A stretch of DNA of 64,000 bases from Lucinisca nassula (lineage: Eukaryota; Mollusca; Bivalvia; Lucinida; Lucinidae). Location: NCBI GenBank assembly GCA_963580285.1, contig OY757010.1, forward strand, positions 223,777,234-223,841,233. Direction: 5' to 3'. Made by a program: the position numbers and the translations under genes. Every line of letters begins with the position of its first letter. Position 1 is the first letter of the stretch. Under the pieces are notes generated by a model. That model was given only the letters and a program-made list of their open reading frames with translations. It ran no database searches and was not told the origin of the DNA. Of the stretch, positions 42,500-52,739 are shown in pieces.

Positions 42500-42938
42500 G
42501 AAAAGATTTTGTTTTCTTATTTCTGATAAAATTATATAAACCTTGGGTGCTTGTTGGAAGCGACTAAATAATGCAGTTCTAACGTGCAGCTACAACATCA
42601 CGAAAAACGCCTATATAATTTTGACCCACTTGAACTCCACTTTTATATAGTAAAACTGGGGTTTACAGGGGTAAACTATATTTTTCTTATTTCTGCTCTA
42701 ACATATAGATTGTTGGTACTCGTTAGAACCGCCTCATTCTATATTTTTCTTATTTCTGCTCTAAAATATAGAGTGTGGGTACTCGTTAGAACCGCCTCGA
42801 TGAGGCGGTTCTAACGAGTACCCACAATCTATATTTTGAGCAGAAAAAGGACAAATATACCAGTTTTCATCTTAAAATTTCCGTTGTTTTTTTTCTATAA
42901 AAGTTTACAATGTATTTGTATAGGCCCTTTTTGTAATG
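42500..42938. mobile_element. Hpn MITE nested in an older Hpn copy
   Basis: A degraded copy (42500-42595) is cut within its right hairpin arm by a younger one starting CATCACGAAAAACGCC at 42596 and ending at 42938 with TTTTTGTAATG. The younger copy has a partial duplication: TTTTTCTTATTTCTGCTCTA through GAACCGCCTCA appears twice. Palindrome 42761-42842, loop GAT. Confidence 0.8.
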
Positions 42939-43000
42939 AATATGTATTCTCAATTTATGTTTTTAGTCGCAATAGGAAAAATATATAAATATGTCCTATA

Positions 43001-43150
43001 AAAGGGTTATCCTTTGGAAGCAAGGAATACACCACAGAACTGAAAAATATGGAGTGTTTATGTTTTCTGGGCCAGACTAGCTAGTTTCGGCCAATTAGGC
43101 CTCATCAGTGACCCTCAGATATTTCCAAAATTCCACACCTTGTACACCTC
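43001..43150 (-). repeat. Hammerhead-bearing repeat, copy 2
   Basis: Inverted relative of 40735-40945, truncated at the 5' side near 43145, where ACAAGGTGTGGAATTTTGG begins. Confidence 0.75.
43069..43114 (-). ncRNA. Hammerhead ribozyme (type I), second copy
   Basis: Identical over all 46 nt to the motif at 40819-40864, on the opposite strand, although the flanking sequence has diverged. Same 6-bp stem I, CUGAUGA core, GGCC stem II, GAAA, minimal stem III and GUC cleavage site (cutting expected after the C whose complement is at 43075). Confidence 0.85.
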
Positions 43151-43192
43151 ACTTCTCGCAATAATTAGGGATTGGAACAGGTGTTAATTACA

Positions 43193-43346
43193 TAGAGGAT
43201 CATACATTAGCGTACATGTATTATTGAATTTATTTAACGAGTTGAGGAACAGGGATAAAATCCGAGGCTTCACCGAGCATTTTGTGCCTTTTCCTGAATG
43301 AGTTTAATAAATTTATTAATACATGAGCATGAATGCAAGGCTCTAG
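43193..43346. repeat. Foldback element, second copy
   Basis: Relative of 7608-7760: TAGAGGATCATACATTAGC, ATTGAATTTATTTAACGAGT, GGGATAAAATCCGAGGC and complements. Arms have more mismatches than the first copy. Confidence 0.75.
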
Positions 43347-43491
43347 TTATCATATGACATTTAAAACGCATTTTATTCATGTGCCCCCCCCCCCACACAC
43401 ACACACAAAAAACAATTCTCCGCATTTAGTAAACGCGACGTCGTTAAGGACGTCGAACTTGTAACTTTACAGGGCGCAGCTAACTAATAAT
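43347..43491. other. Foldback flank with poly-C and (AC)n
   Basis: Contains TCATATGACATTTAAAACGC, also adjacent to the first foldback copy, plus a short C-run and AC-run at 43384-43408. Confidence 0.5.
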
Positions 43492-43930
43492 CATTTCAAA
43501 AACATGCCTATTCAAATATATTCGAAAAATTTTACGACCATAAAAATAAAATATTTCAGACACGAAACCTGATATTCTTCTGATTTCTGCTCAAAACATA
43601 GATTGTAGTTACTCGTTAGGACCGGCTCGGAATGGCGGTTCTAACGAATACCCGCAATCTATGTTTTTGAGCAGAAATAATACCCCTGTAAACCCCAGTT
43701 TTACTTTATAAAAGTGGTTTGCAGGGGTAAACATTATATTTGTTATTTCTGCTTTAAAATATAGATTGTGGGTACTCGTTAGAACCGCCTCATCGAGGCG
43801 GTTCTAACGGGTACCCACAATCTATAATTTGAACAGAAATAACAAAAATGTCACACTTTTTCATCTAAAAATTTCGTTCTTTTAGGCGGTAAAATTTACC
43901 GTGTATTTGTATAGGCGTGTTTTCGTAATG
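43492..43930. mobile_element. Hpn MITE dimer, two hairpins
   Basis: One outer left end (AAACATGCCTATTCAAATAT) and one outer right end (GGCGTGTTTTCGTAATG). Two central palindromes at about 43590-43670 (GGACCGGCTCGGAATGGCGG, diverged) and 43752-43833 (canonical) are joined by a single CCCCAGTTTTACTTTA block. Confidence 0.8.
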
Positions 43931-44395
43931 TGCTGGTGACTTCGGTGATGAAGTTTTCTGTGTACTTCGGGTTTTCTGAAGAAGGCCACTGAGCGAAATA
44001 TTAAAGTTGAGTGGATATGTAAAATTAATAATATTTAATCCACTATTGGATTACCGAATTTAATGCATGGCGTCATTACATTCTCAGATGCGACGTCATA
44101 TGATATATCGATTTATTAACGTAGCGCGATAGCGACGTCATAGGATAAACCGATTTATTAACGTAGCGCGATAGCGCCAACGTGTCCGAGTGATGGAAAT
44201 AAACGAATCGATAGTGTTGTTGTATATTATATGCAGACAAATGAGTTTGCAGGGCTTTAAAATGATTTATTAATGAAATATTGACCTCCAAAATCAGAAT
44301 CAGAAATAATACAAATGTGGCTACTTTTGATTTTTTTAACATCATCCGTATCTTTAGACACAGCATGAAGTGAACGAGTCAGTGTAATAAATATT
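43931..44395. other. No gene seen; short tandem pair
   Basis: ATCGATTTATTAACGTAGCG occurs in two near copies about 50 bp apart (about 44107 and 44150). TAATCCACTATTGGATTA at 44037-44054 matches the 7385-7607 repeat. Confidence 0.5.
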
Positions 44396-44659
44396 TATCA
44401 CGACAACAAGTCCGTGAGACGAGGACCCTTATAAAGAGAAAAGTCGGCTTTACAGGGTATAATTTATCTGCCTTATTTTTGCTCAAAAACATAGATTGTG
44501 GGTACTCGTTAGAACCGCCTCATTGAGGCAGTTCTAACGAGCACCCACGATCGATGTTGAAAGCATGAGTAAGAAAGATGTTATCATTTTTACCCAAAAT
44601 GTGTCATTTCTGACACCATGCTGAACGCCATAATTTCACACGGATACGTTTTTCTTATG
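44396..44659. mobile_element. Hpn MITE, complete
   Basis: Left TATCACGACAACAAGTCCGTG, right CACACGGATACGTTTTTC then TTATG. Palindrome 44490-44556, left GAACCGCCTCATTGAGGC with right GCAGTTCTAACGAG. Confidence 0.8.
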
Positions 44660-44825
44660 TAATATAAACCTCATTTGTTTAGAGACAAGATGGGTTTACT
44701 AAGGTTTAGTTCACGTCCTTATATTTCTGCTCAGCAACATTGACTGTGTGTTCCTGTGGGAACGACCACAAATGTTAATGAGAATTTAAAATCTATATCC
44801 GCAACACAAAAATCACCATTCTTCT
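44660..44825. mobile_element. Hpn-like degraded copy
   Basis: TATTTCTGCTCAGCAACATT and GTGTGTTCCTGTGGGAACG retain the order of Hpn blocks; SINE-C lies immediately to the right. Confidence 0.45.
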
Positions 44826-44826
44826 T

Positions 44827-44995
44827 CAGAAAAAGAAGCCTCTGTGGTTTAGTGGTTACGCTACTCGCCTTGTAAACCAGGGGTCGCAGGATCGATCCCG
44901 GGCTTCACCAGACATTCGAATGAGTCTTCAAACCGAGGTCCCGTCTCCGTATGACCTTAGCTGTTCATGGGACGTAAAACTAAAAAACTCACTCG
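44827..44995 (+). mobile_element. SINE-C: tRNA-headed SINE
   Basis: A box-like GTGGTTTAGTGGTTACGC, B box GGATCGATCCCGGGC, then ATGACCTTAGCTGTTCATGG and the 3' end GACGTAAAACTAAAAAACTC. A related inverted copy is at 50464-50612. Confidence 0.75.
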
Positions 44996-45227
44996 CTCCA
45001 GAAAAAATGTTATGTTGGACGCATAGACGGTGTAGAAACAAATCGGTCGCCACAGAACGCGGCGTCTAATCTGAGTCTGAGCTGTTTGCTTAATGTTCAA
45101 GAATCGCTTTGTAAATGGCAATATATGAAAATAACGACACTCCTCCCACCACCCCACGAAATTGGTAATGGAATGACCCAATCTTCTTGGTCGATGAGTC
45201 CATATGTGATAAATGGGTTAAATTTAT

Positions 45228-45567
45228 GCAGTCGAACTTCGATGGCTCGAACCCCTTTGGGACCATGAAAATTTATTCGAGACAGCGGTAGTTCGAGCCA
45301 CTCTAGGTTACTACCAAGAGGCATAACGAGATACTTTTGAACATCTTTCGATGTTATATAATGAAAATGTTTGCTGTGTGTACTCAATAGAATCGCCTCA
45401 TCGAGGCGATTCTAATGAGTACACACAGCATACATTTGCAAGATAAAAGACTAAAATTTCCTTAATCATTCCAACCATTTTGAGTATTTCCCTAGGGGCT
45501 CAAGTATGAGTTCGACCCAGCCATGATAAACGAGCCATTGGTGTTCGAGCCATCGAAGTTCTACTGT
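45228..45567. mobile_element. Pal6 MITE, second copy
   Basis: Left GTCGAACTTCGATGGCTCGA, right (complement) AGAACTTCGATGGCTCG. Palindrome at 45372-45430 with right arm GAGGCGATTCTAATGAGTAC; the left arm has one mismatch (ACTCAATAG). Confidence 0.8.
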
Positions 45568-45571
45568 ATTT

Positions 45572-45672
45572 TTCTTATTTCTCCGCCAAGATATAGGTTG
45601 CGAGTAGTCGTTAGAACCACCTCAATGAGAATGCAAAAAAGCACTATGTCGTACGGGTGTATTATCGTAAGA
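45572..45672. mobile_element. Hpn MITE with central deletion
   Basis: TTAGAACCACCTCAATGAG is followed at once by the right terminus AGCACTATGTCGTACGG ... TATTATCGTAA; the right hairpin arm and right inner block are missing. Confidence 0.65.
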
Positions 45673-46269
45673 GTTTCACTGCCCTTTTCTTTTACGTTGA
45701 GTGGCTTTACTGATATTTTCAGTGAGGAGGGGTACGGGGAGCACCGGTGGAGTCGCGCTATCTACCTGAATTTATCTTTTAATTTTATTATTTTCTTGAC
45801 TGAGTTAGTTTCAACCGGCTATTTTGTGATATCATACAATATTAATTGCAAATTGTTGGCTCTGGTAGAGGCGATTTCTCCAGCAATACACATAAGAAAA
45901 CTCAGTTCAAACTGTTCAATAGGCTGGTCTGCGCCTTCATGTGAGTAATATAACACGTACTTTCAGTGATGATTTTGCTCGGTCTCTACATTTAGATCTG
46001 AGCCTTAACAGGGATTAATTTGCTCACTGGAGCCGCAGCACCCGGGACCAGCCCACAAAACGATGACTTATGTTGCAACTATGGCAGAGCAGCATAGCAA
46101 TGAGATGATTTTATTTCGGTTTATTATAAGAAATATTTGTTTGGTATTTAGAACGATACCCCCCCCACCCACCATCACCACCACACACGCACACACCCCA
46201 TTTCCCGTCATCCCTCAGCACCAGCTATCGTCTTATCAGTTCAGCGGGCGCGCGGTGCTATGGCACTAC
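45673..46269. other. No gene seen
   Basis: No supported frame. A C/A-rich stretch lies at 46160-46200. Confidence 0.4.
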
Positions 46270-46350
46270 TGAGTCGGAGTCAACTCAACATTGCAACTTT
46301 GAGTTGACGTTGCATCAGCGGTGCCTATTTAGGCGTTGTGCCTGCTGAAG
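46270..46350. repeat. ACGTTG/CCTGCTG element, fragment
   Basis: GAGTTGACGTTGCATCAGCG and TTGTGCCTGCTGAAG resemble the right end of 56442-56539. Confidence 0.4.
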
Positions 46351-46587
46351 TTTCTGTAGTTATGCTAATATCTCCCATGGTTTTGTCCGGTTAGTTAAAT
46401 GCTTTATATATATTCTATGAAAATGTATTGCCATGTTTTGATATTTCTATTGAAAATGTAGCTCGATGTCATGTATATGACCGGAGTTTTCTCAATAAAG
46501 TACGTATCGTATCGTGTTAAGCTTTGGTATATGAACTGCCACCATTTTGGGGAAAGACTGCAAACTGGGCCTGCCATTCGTGCTTCT
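46351..46587. other. No gene seen; possible LINE 3' end
   Basis: CAATAAAGTACGTATCGTAT at 46494-46513 looks like a LINE 3' end followed by a short (TATCG)n tail; the body upstream is not recognisable. Confidence 0.4.
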
Positions 46588-46827
46588 TATCACGAAATCA
46601 CACCTATATAATTCGTTTTCATATTTCCGCTCTAAAATATGGATTTTGGGTACTCGTTAGAACCGCCTCGATGAGGCGGTTCTAACGTGTACCAACAATC
46701 TACATTTTGAGCAGAAATAAAAAGAAATATCGCATTTTTTACGCGAAATTGTCGTTTTTTTGGCAGGAAATCTACAATGTATTTTTTAAAAAAAAAAAAA
46801 TAATAATAATAGGCGTGTTTTGTAATG
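46588..46827. mobile_element. Hpn MITE, complete
   Basis: Left TATCACGAAATCACACC, right TAGGCGTGTTTTGTAATG. Palindrome 46638-46715 (loop GAT). The left CCCC block is deleted; the right terminus carries an A-run and (AAT)n. Confidence 0.8.
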
Positions 46828-47041
46828 TGTAAAATATTGTTTATACACGTTTATCTTTGACATTTAATTGAGGATGTGAGGCCTGGTTGTTTCAGTTCCT
46901 GGTCAGTGCTTTATCTTTTATTTTCAAAATAACTCTCAACCATTTAGTCTGTCAGTACCGTGTTTTCGAGCCTTGCTCGGGTTATTTATTCCAAATATCA
47001 GCCATCGTACTTATGTACATAATACAGACATTTGTTTGATA

Positions 47042-47335
47042 TTAGGTGTAACGTCCCCATCAACACTGTAAAGGTCATTTTCGAGACGTTGCTCCCAATT
47101 TTGTGGGACTTTTACCCGGCATTGAGATGAAATGACATCTCAAGCCCTGTCGCCCAATAAAACAAATAGGGTTTATAAGCATGGACGGTCAGACTCATGC
47201 GCACCGCTTTGACTGGGCAGGCTTAGATCCTCTAAGCGGTTTAACAGTACTCGCGTGCGGGTCGGATTCAGCTCTACGTGGATGCATCATGCAACCCATA
47301 TATTTCTTCAAGGCCCGATGGGCGGGCATCGAACA
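47042..47335 (-). mobile_element. SINE-B copy
   Basis: AGGTGTAACGTCCCCATCAA, GGCATTGAGATGAAATGACA, GCTCTACGTGGATGCATCAT; inverted relative of 5222-5522. Confidence 0.7.
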
Positions 47336-48635
47336 TAATACAGACATACATAATCCATAATACAGACACATATAATACTACTGTTTGGCCTATACTTGCC
47401 CTCTCCATGAGTACCACAACTGACAGACAGTAATACAGAGTGCATCAATTCAATACAATGACAAACTGACATGTAACAATGGAAGGTCATGTGGTTTTTC
47501 TCGGTAATTCGGCTTTCGTCACCTCTTATGATTTAAGAGGTGGATATAAATGGCACATTTTTGAAAGGGTCTTAAAACTGGATTGGATAACAACCCCAAA
47601 ATCCCGTTTAAACCACACACTCGTGAATATTTTATATGGAATCCGTAAAACTCGCCGAAGTATCGTTTCATAAAGTTTAAATGAAATGGCCACTCGGATA
47701 ACATCATCAATTTTGATGATGATTCAAAAATATCATGGTAGATAATGATTTCTTACATGTGTTAAACGCTCTGCATGCTGGGTATTTGTTTTATTTCAGC
47801 AGACCACATTTTGTAAAATATTTTTCTCATTTTTCCTATGGAGACATTTTGTATGAGATGTAAAGGAAATAAATAAAATAAATAAATCAACAATTCGCTG
47901 TCTGCTGAGTTAGCCCAGAGCATGGTAAAGGTTAGAAACGACAATTTTCTGATAAAAAAAAAATTAAAATGCTAAACTGTTTCTGCTACTTACACAGGCT
48001 GTGAATGCGCTTGAAAACAGTTTAAACTACCAACTAACATTTTGAGGAAAAATATAAGAATCTAATAAAAACCTTTATATCATGATCACCTCTTCTACAA
48101 CGTATTGTTGGTGTTCCAGGGATTGCTTTTACACTTGCTTTTCATCGTTCCTTAATTTGACATCCTTTAGATACCTGTTGAAGGTCTTAATTGGACCGAT
48201 GTTCGTACCTCGTATAACAATGTTTGTTTTAATCTATGGGCTTTTTATAGGCATAGCTGTTTTGTGGGCTTTTGTTATACTCGCCTTCTATTTGAAGGAG
48301 TTACCGTTCTTCCGTATACTGTTTAACTTAATGACCGGTATGAATATCCCTTTAGTTTTGACGGTATCGCCCCTTTAAAGACACATTTTTCGATTACATA
48401 ACACCCTAATGACCGTTTATTAAAGAATCCAGCATTGAGATAAAATACACTTGGGCTATTCAGGCTGTCATACAGGTTGGGGACCAAGAGAGGGTAATAA
48501 ATTACCTAGGCATATGACTTTGACAAATGACATCTATTCATTTACACCTAAGTCCTTATTTTGATTTGCACGGAAGAACCAACAACACCTTTTTCCGATT
48601 TGTTTTATTTAGTAGCCATTAATTATTATCAATAC
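47336..48635. other. No gene seen
   Basis: 1.3 kb without recognised repeats. A 98-codon hydrophobic frame (48082-48378) contains stretches such as VLIYGLFIGIAVLWAFVILA that would span a membrane, but codon use, neighbours and lack of any domain make a real gene unlikely. Confidence 0.4.
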
Positions 48636-48978
48636 AGAAATTGCCAATTCAAATATATTGGAAAAATTTTTTCACCAAAAAATGATATTTTTTTTTTTCA
48701 GATAAAATCCTGATAACTTTATTATTTCTGCTCTTAACATATATTGTGGGTACTCATTAGGACCACCTCGGCGAAGCAGTTCTTACGAATACCCACAATT
48801 TGTTTTTACAGTGTGACTGCTCGTTAGAACTGCTTCCATGAGGCGTTTTTAACGAGGACACACAATATATGTTTTGAGCAGAAAAAAGAAAAATAATGTA
48901 TACCCCTCTAAACCCCAGTTCTACTGTCCAAAAGTGAAGTTTAAGGGGTCAAAATTTTATAGGCCTGTTAATGTGATG
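48636..48978. mobile_element. Hpn MITE with two hairpins
   Basis: Two diverged palindromes, about 48740-48808 and 48812-48878, then the CCCCAGTTCTAC block and right end TATAGGCCTGTTAATGTGATG. Confidence 0.7.
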
Positions 48979-49007
48979 TATATCTTTTCCCCCGTAATGG
49001 ATTTATT

Positions 49008-49245
49008 CATGTGACCAAGTCTGTTAAATCAATATCCCCTAAACCCCACTTTCATTAGAGAAAATGGGGGTTTAAGGGGGTATACATTATTTTCCTTATT
49101 TCTGCTCCAAGTCATAGGTTTGTGTGCTCGTTAGAATCGTCTCATTGAGTCATAGGTTGTGGGTACTCGTTTGAACCGCCTGAATGAGGCGGTTCTAACG
49201 AGCACCCACAACCTATGTTTGCATTATAAATAAGAAAAATAAATT
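49008..49245. mobile_element. Hpn MITE with partial core duplication
   Basis: Left CATGTGACCAAGTCTGTTAA. Arm TCGTTAGAATCGTCTCATTG is followed by a second, complete palindrome GTTTGAACCGCCTGAATGAG (49150-49218). Right terminus lost. Confidence 0.75.
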
Positions 49246-49768
49246 CAATTGTGTTTGTTATTATAGTTTTAAACTTGAAAAGGTGAAAACTTTATTTAAA
49301 ATTAAAAAAGAAATAATTTAAAACAATATTTTGTTGGAAACAATCTCAGTAAATTATACTATCACTCACGTACCCTTATTGAGCCCCCTATTAAACATAG
49401 CAATTTGCTCATAATCACCTCATAATCACTTAGATAAGATAAGCCTTTGATGTGCACTATGGTATGAAGGAAGTGTTTATTGGAGATCATTGGACAGGCC
49501 ACTCCTTTTATATAGGGACAAAAATGTGTCTTTAAACACACATGAGTATCACAAATAAATACAAACTTACAATATCTCCCCATAGGTGACATTCTGCTTC
49601 TTCTTTACGGATTCCCCATTCTATTAATAATTTTAAAGCTCTCTTTGAGGCCTATAAATTCGGTACGAATGATGACTTGGGTACGAAATGACTTGGGTAC
49701 GAAATGACCGGTCCCCTAATTTAAAATGGACCACTTCAAACCTATTAGGTGGGAGATTTTATTGTCAT
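49246..49768. other. No gene seen
   Basis: AT-rich. A short duplication GAATGATGACTTGGGTACGA / AAATGACTTGGGTACGAAAT is at 49666-49706. Confidence 0.45.
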
Positions 49769-49949
49769 GTATTCACCATATTTGCATTATTTGCTGGCCC
49801 CCAGCTTGCACATTGCCAATATTGGAAAAACAGGTAACCAGACCCCCCAGACCTTGAAAGGTCGGGGGGGGGGGGTTGGTTACTTGTTTTTCCAACACTG
49901 ATAACCTTCAGACTAGGAACCAGCAAATAATGCAAATAAGGTGAATGGG
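49769..49949. mobile_element. Foldback MITE next to TTAA
   Basis: TTTGCATTATTTGCTGG at the left and CCAGCAAATAATGCAAAT at the right. The right edge GAATGGG is followed by TTAA. Inside, GGAAAAACAGGTAACCAGAC pairs with GTTACTTGTTTTTCC. Confidence 0.7.
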
Positions 49950-49976
49950 TTAATAACCTTATCTGCCAGGATAAAC

Positions 49977-50092
49977 ACCTGTCGAGTGTTTATCACCTGT
50001 CGAGTGTTTATCACCTGTCAAGTGTTTATCACCTGTCGAGTGCTTATCACCTGTCGAGTGTTTATCACCTGTCGAGTGTTTATCAATGGACC
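49977..50092 (+). repeat. 18-bp minisatellite, ~6 units
   Basis: Unit CACCTGTCGAGTGTTTAT, near perfect. Confidence 0.95.
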
Positions 50093-50463
50093 CAAATAAA
50101 CAATCCTAAACAGGAAAGAATACTGTAGAATACTGTTGACCATTTACTGCTATGGTAAACGTGAATATCACTGAACAATGAAGATAAACCGCACACAAAT
50201 CAAAGGTTTTGTATGCAATTAAATAAATAGAGACCCGCAAATAGCGGGTAAAATAAACAAGTAAATAGTAAATTGGCAAGCATATACAAGCCAATGGTTT
50301 CCGCAAAAGACACTGGCAAACAGCGTTGACACAGAACACGGCGTCTGAGTAAGGTATACAATGTATGTTTAAAGTAAGGATTTTTAGAGTTGACATTCAC
50401 AAGTCTAAGTCCAGGTTCAGAACTATTTTTTCTACGTACATTCAGAGACATTCGACCAATTGA
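50093..50463. other. No gene seen
   Basis: Contains a TTAA-2 interior fragment (GTTGACACAGAACACGGCGT, 50323-50342). Confidence 0.4.
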
Positions 50464-50612
50464 TTGTTTATGAGTGAGTGTTTGAGTTTTACGTCCCACC
50501 AACAGCTAAGGTTATACGGAGACGGAACCCCGGTTTAACGGCTCACCCGATTGTCTGGAAAAGCCGATTTACAAGGCGAGTAGCATAACAACTAAACCAC
50601 GGAGGTTCCTAA
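50464..50612 (-). mobile_element. SINE-C copy
   Basis: Inverted relative of 44827-44995: GAGTTTTACGTCCCACC, CAGCTAAGGTTATACGG, TTTACAAGGCGAGTAGC, AACTAAACCACGGAGG. The B box part is diverged. Confidence 0.65.
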
Positions 50613-51137
50613 TTGATTGTTTATTGATACACCGCACGTTTTGTGGGCCCCCCATTGTTCCAAGCATCGTTATCTCAACGACGACACAACAGCTCCTTGA
50701 AAATTCACTGCCAGTTTTGTCGGCCAACATTACGCATTATAAGTGTTTTGAGTTATTAATATAACACGAAGGGTTGACTCAAGTAAATTACTGATTCTGT
50801 ACACTGCAATGCTTTCAGATGCAGTTAGTTTAGATAGAGAATAATGCACCCTTTGGCTACTATTAGACGAACTCTTGCATTCCGAAATCTTAGGATTTTT
50901 CGCTTAACAGTAAATTTGGAAACTGCAGAAAACTGACTTATCTGCATGTGTCAGCTTGTGACGGTTGTTACGTACAGACTTGGTCTTGACATTCCCCGAA
51001 TTCTCTGTCAATTGTCTTGTTGTAATTAAACAACTTGTTTGAAGCATTGAAGAAAAGAATGTAATTCAGTAGTTTACGTTCACGAGCTAAGTAAGTGAAC
51101 TCGGAACAAAACTTTGCTCGTCACCTGATGTTACTCA
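50613..51137. other. No gene seen
   Basis: No supported frame and no repeat recognised. Confidence 0.4.
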
Positions 51138-51419
51138 TATCACGAAAACACGCCTTTATAATTTTGACCACCTTGAACCCCACTTTTATGGAGTAAAACT
51201 GGGATTTCTGGGGTAATACCATATTTTTCTTATTTCTGTTCTAAAATATAGATTGTGGGTACTCGTTAGAACCGCCTCGATAAGGCGGTTCTAACGAATG
51301 CCTTCAATCTATATTTTGAACAGAAATAAGAAAAAAATATCACAATTTTTCATCATAAAATTTTCATTTTTTCGGCGATAAAGGTGGCAATGTATTTTTA
51401 TAGGCGTGTTTGCGTAATG
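51138..51419. mobile_element. Hpn MITE, complete
   Basis: Left ATCACGAAAACACGCC, right TATAGGCGTGTTTGCGTAATG: a clear pair of inverted ends. Palindrome 51245-51318. Confidence 0.85.
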
Positions 51420-51494
51420 CCACGTAATTCAAAGAACGTAAAATAAATTACCTTTATTACCCATATTTTCATTATTTCCCATCTATTATGAGAC

Positions 51495-51586
51495 GAAAAA
51501 TACTGGTCATCACTTGAACCCTACTTTTAAATAGTAAAACTCGGGTTTACAGGGGTAAACCTTATTTTTCAGAAATAAGAAACTAA
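51495..51586. mobile_element. Hpn MITE, left fragment
   Basis: CTTGAACCCTACTTTTAAAT, AGTAAAACTCGGGTTTACAG, GGGTAAACCTTATTTTTC, then directly the RT-tail copy. Confidence 0.6.
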
Positions 51587-52566
51587 CTGCTAAACTTCTT
51601 AATCAGGGTTATCGGTACCATAAACTACGCAAAGCCTTTTCCAAATTATATAGACGTCATTCTGATTTAATTTCAAAATTCAATATTGGACTTAAATCTC
51701 TTCTGCAACAAGATATATCAGAACCCGAATTTTGTTGTGACTTAATATGTAATTTTAGAAAAATAAATAGCCGCAATGACTTCAGCACCCAATTTCGTAA
51801 AATCATTCTTCGATATAAAAAGATTGGGTACAACATAAATGTTTTACAACATAAATGTTATACAACAGGCTGCATACATGGTAGTTAACCCAATCACGGT
51901 TGACAACTTTGCTGCCTTCTTTAATTGCACGCCGGTCAGGCCTAAGATTCAATCACGGTTCAAACGTAAAGGATTACTGAGAATTAAAGAGAATCTAGTT
52001 CTATGTAATGTTGGTTGGTGCCTGATGCTCTGTCCCTGGTCGGGCCAATCGGAGTCTAACTGTTGGTTTTCTTTTGCTCCAGCATTTCAGTGGTTTTTTG
52101 CTGTCGAGACCTCATCGTTGTTTCATCTCTGCGGTTGTTTGGTTTTTAGTGTTCACGAAGATGTTGCACTGATAAGTAAGGAGGCCTTCATGCGGACTGA
52201 ATAAATTACTTGTCTAATCCGCGACGGAAGTAAGGACGAGGATTATGGCCACGTAAAATCGATTTAAGCCCCAACCCCCAATCCCAGTCGAATTCGTTTC
52301 ACCGACCGTCCTAAGGCGGTTCGTCAGTCGCGGTTTATTTTTGTTATGGTTTGCCTTTGAGTGTTTGTATCGCTTATATTATTTTGTTTTGGATAGCCAA
52401 TTGGCCATTTTTGGGGAAAAGTAAATGTCCTTTTGGCTTTCCGCTATTAATGTTTCCATTAGGGTTTGTTGTTTCATGTTTGTATTTCTTTCCCTTTGGT
52501 GTCTCTGATGGGAGCTGTGAGTTAATTGTATCGATAACAGATCATTGCATTTGCTTCTGCTTTGAT
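51587..52566 (+). pseudogene. RT-tail: RT C-terminus plus 3' UTR, long copy
   Basis: Begins inside the coding part: CTGCTAAACTTCTTAATCAG reads as AKLLNQGYRYHKLRKAFSKL, followed by YRRHSDLISKF, LLQQDISEPEFC, FSTQFRKIILRYKKIGYN and VVNPITVDNFAAFFNCTP. A duplication at 51832-51855 (TACAACATAAATGTT twice) breaks the frame. The full 3' UTR (CCTGATGCTCTGTCCC, CATTTCAGTGG, GATTTAAGCCCC, CGTCAGTCGCGGTTTA) ends near 52566. This is the best-preserved coding remnant of the family here. Confidence 0.7.
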
Positions 52567-52739
52567 CGATAAAAAACGGACACTTCTACCACAATGTACA
52601 CAAAATTAACACATTATGTTATTGCCAATAGCAGAGCACTGTGGCTTGAGCACTGGCTATGGGTTTTTTCTTGATATACATATATATATATCTACGTTAA
52701 GAAACTGAATATGTACGAGGACTGTTCAAATATGAATGC

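Noticed and set aside
48082..48378. 98-codon hydrophobic frame that could be a small membrane protein
   Set aside because: No domain, no relatives in the window, AT-rich random-looking codon use; hydrophobic frames arise easily from T-rich DNA.
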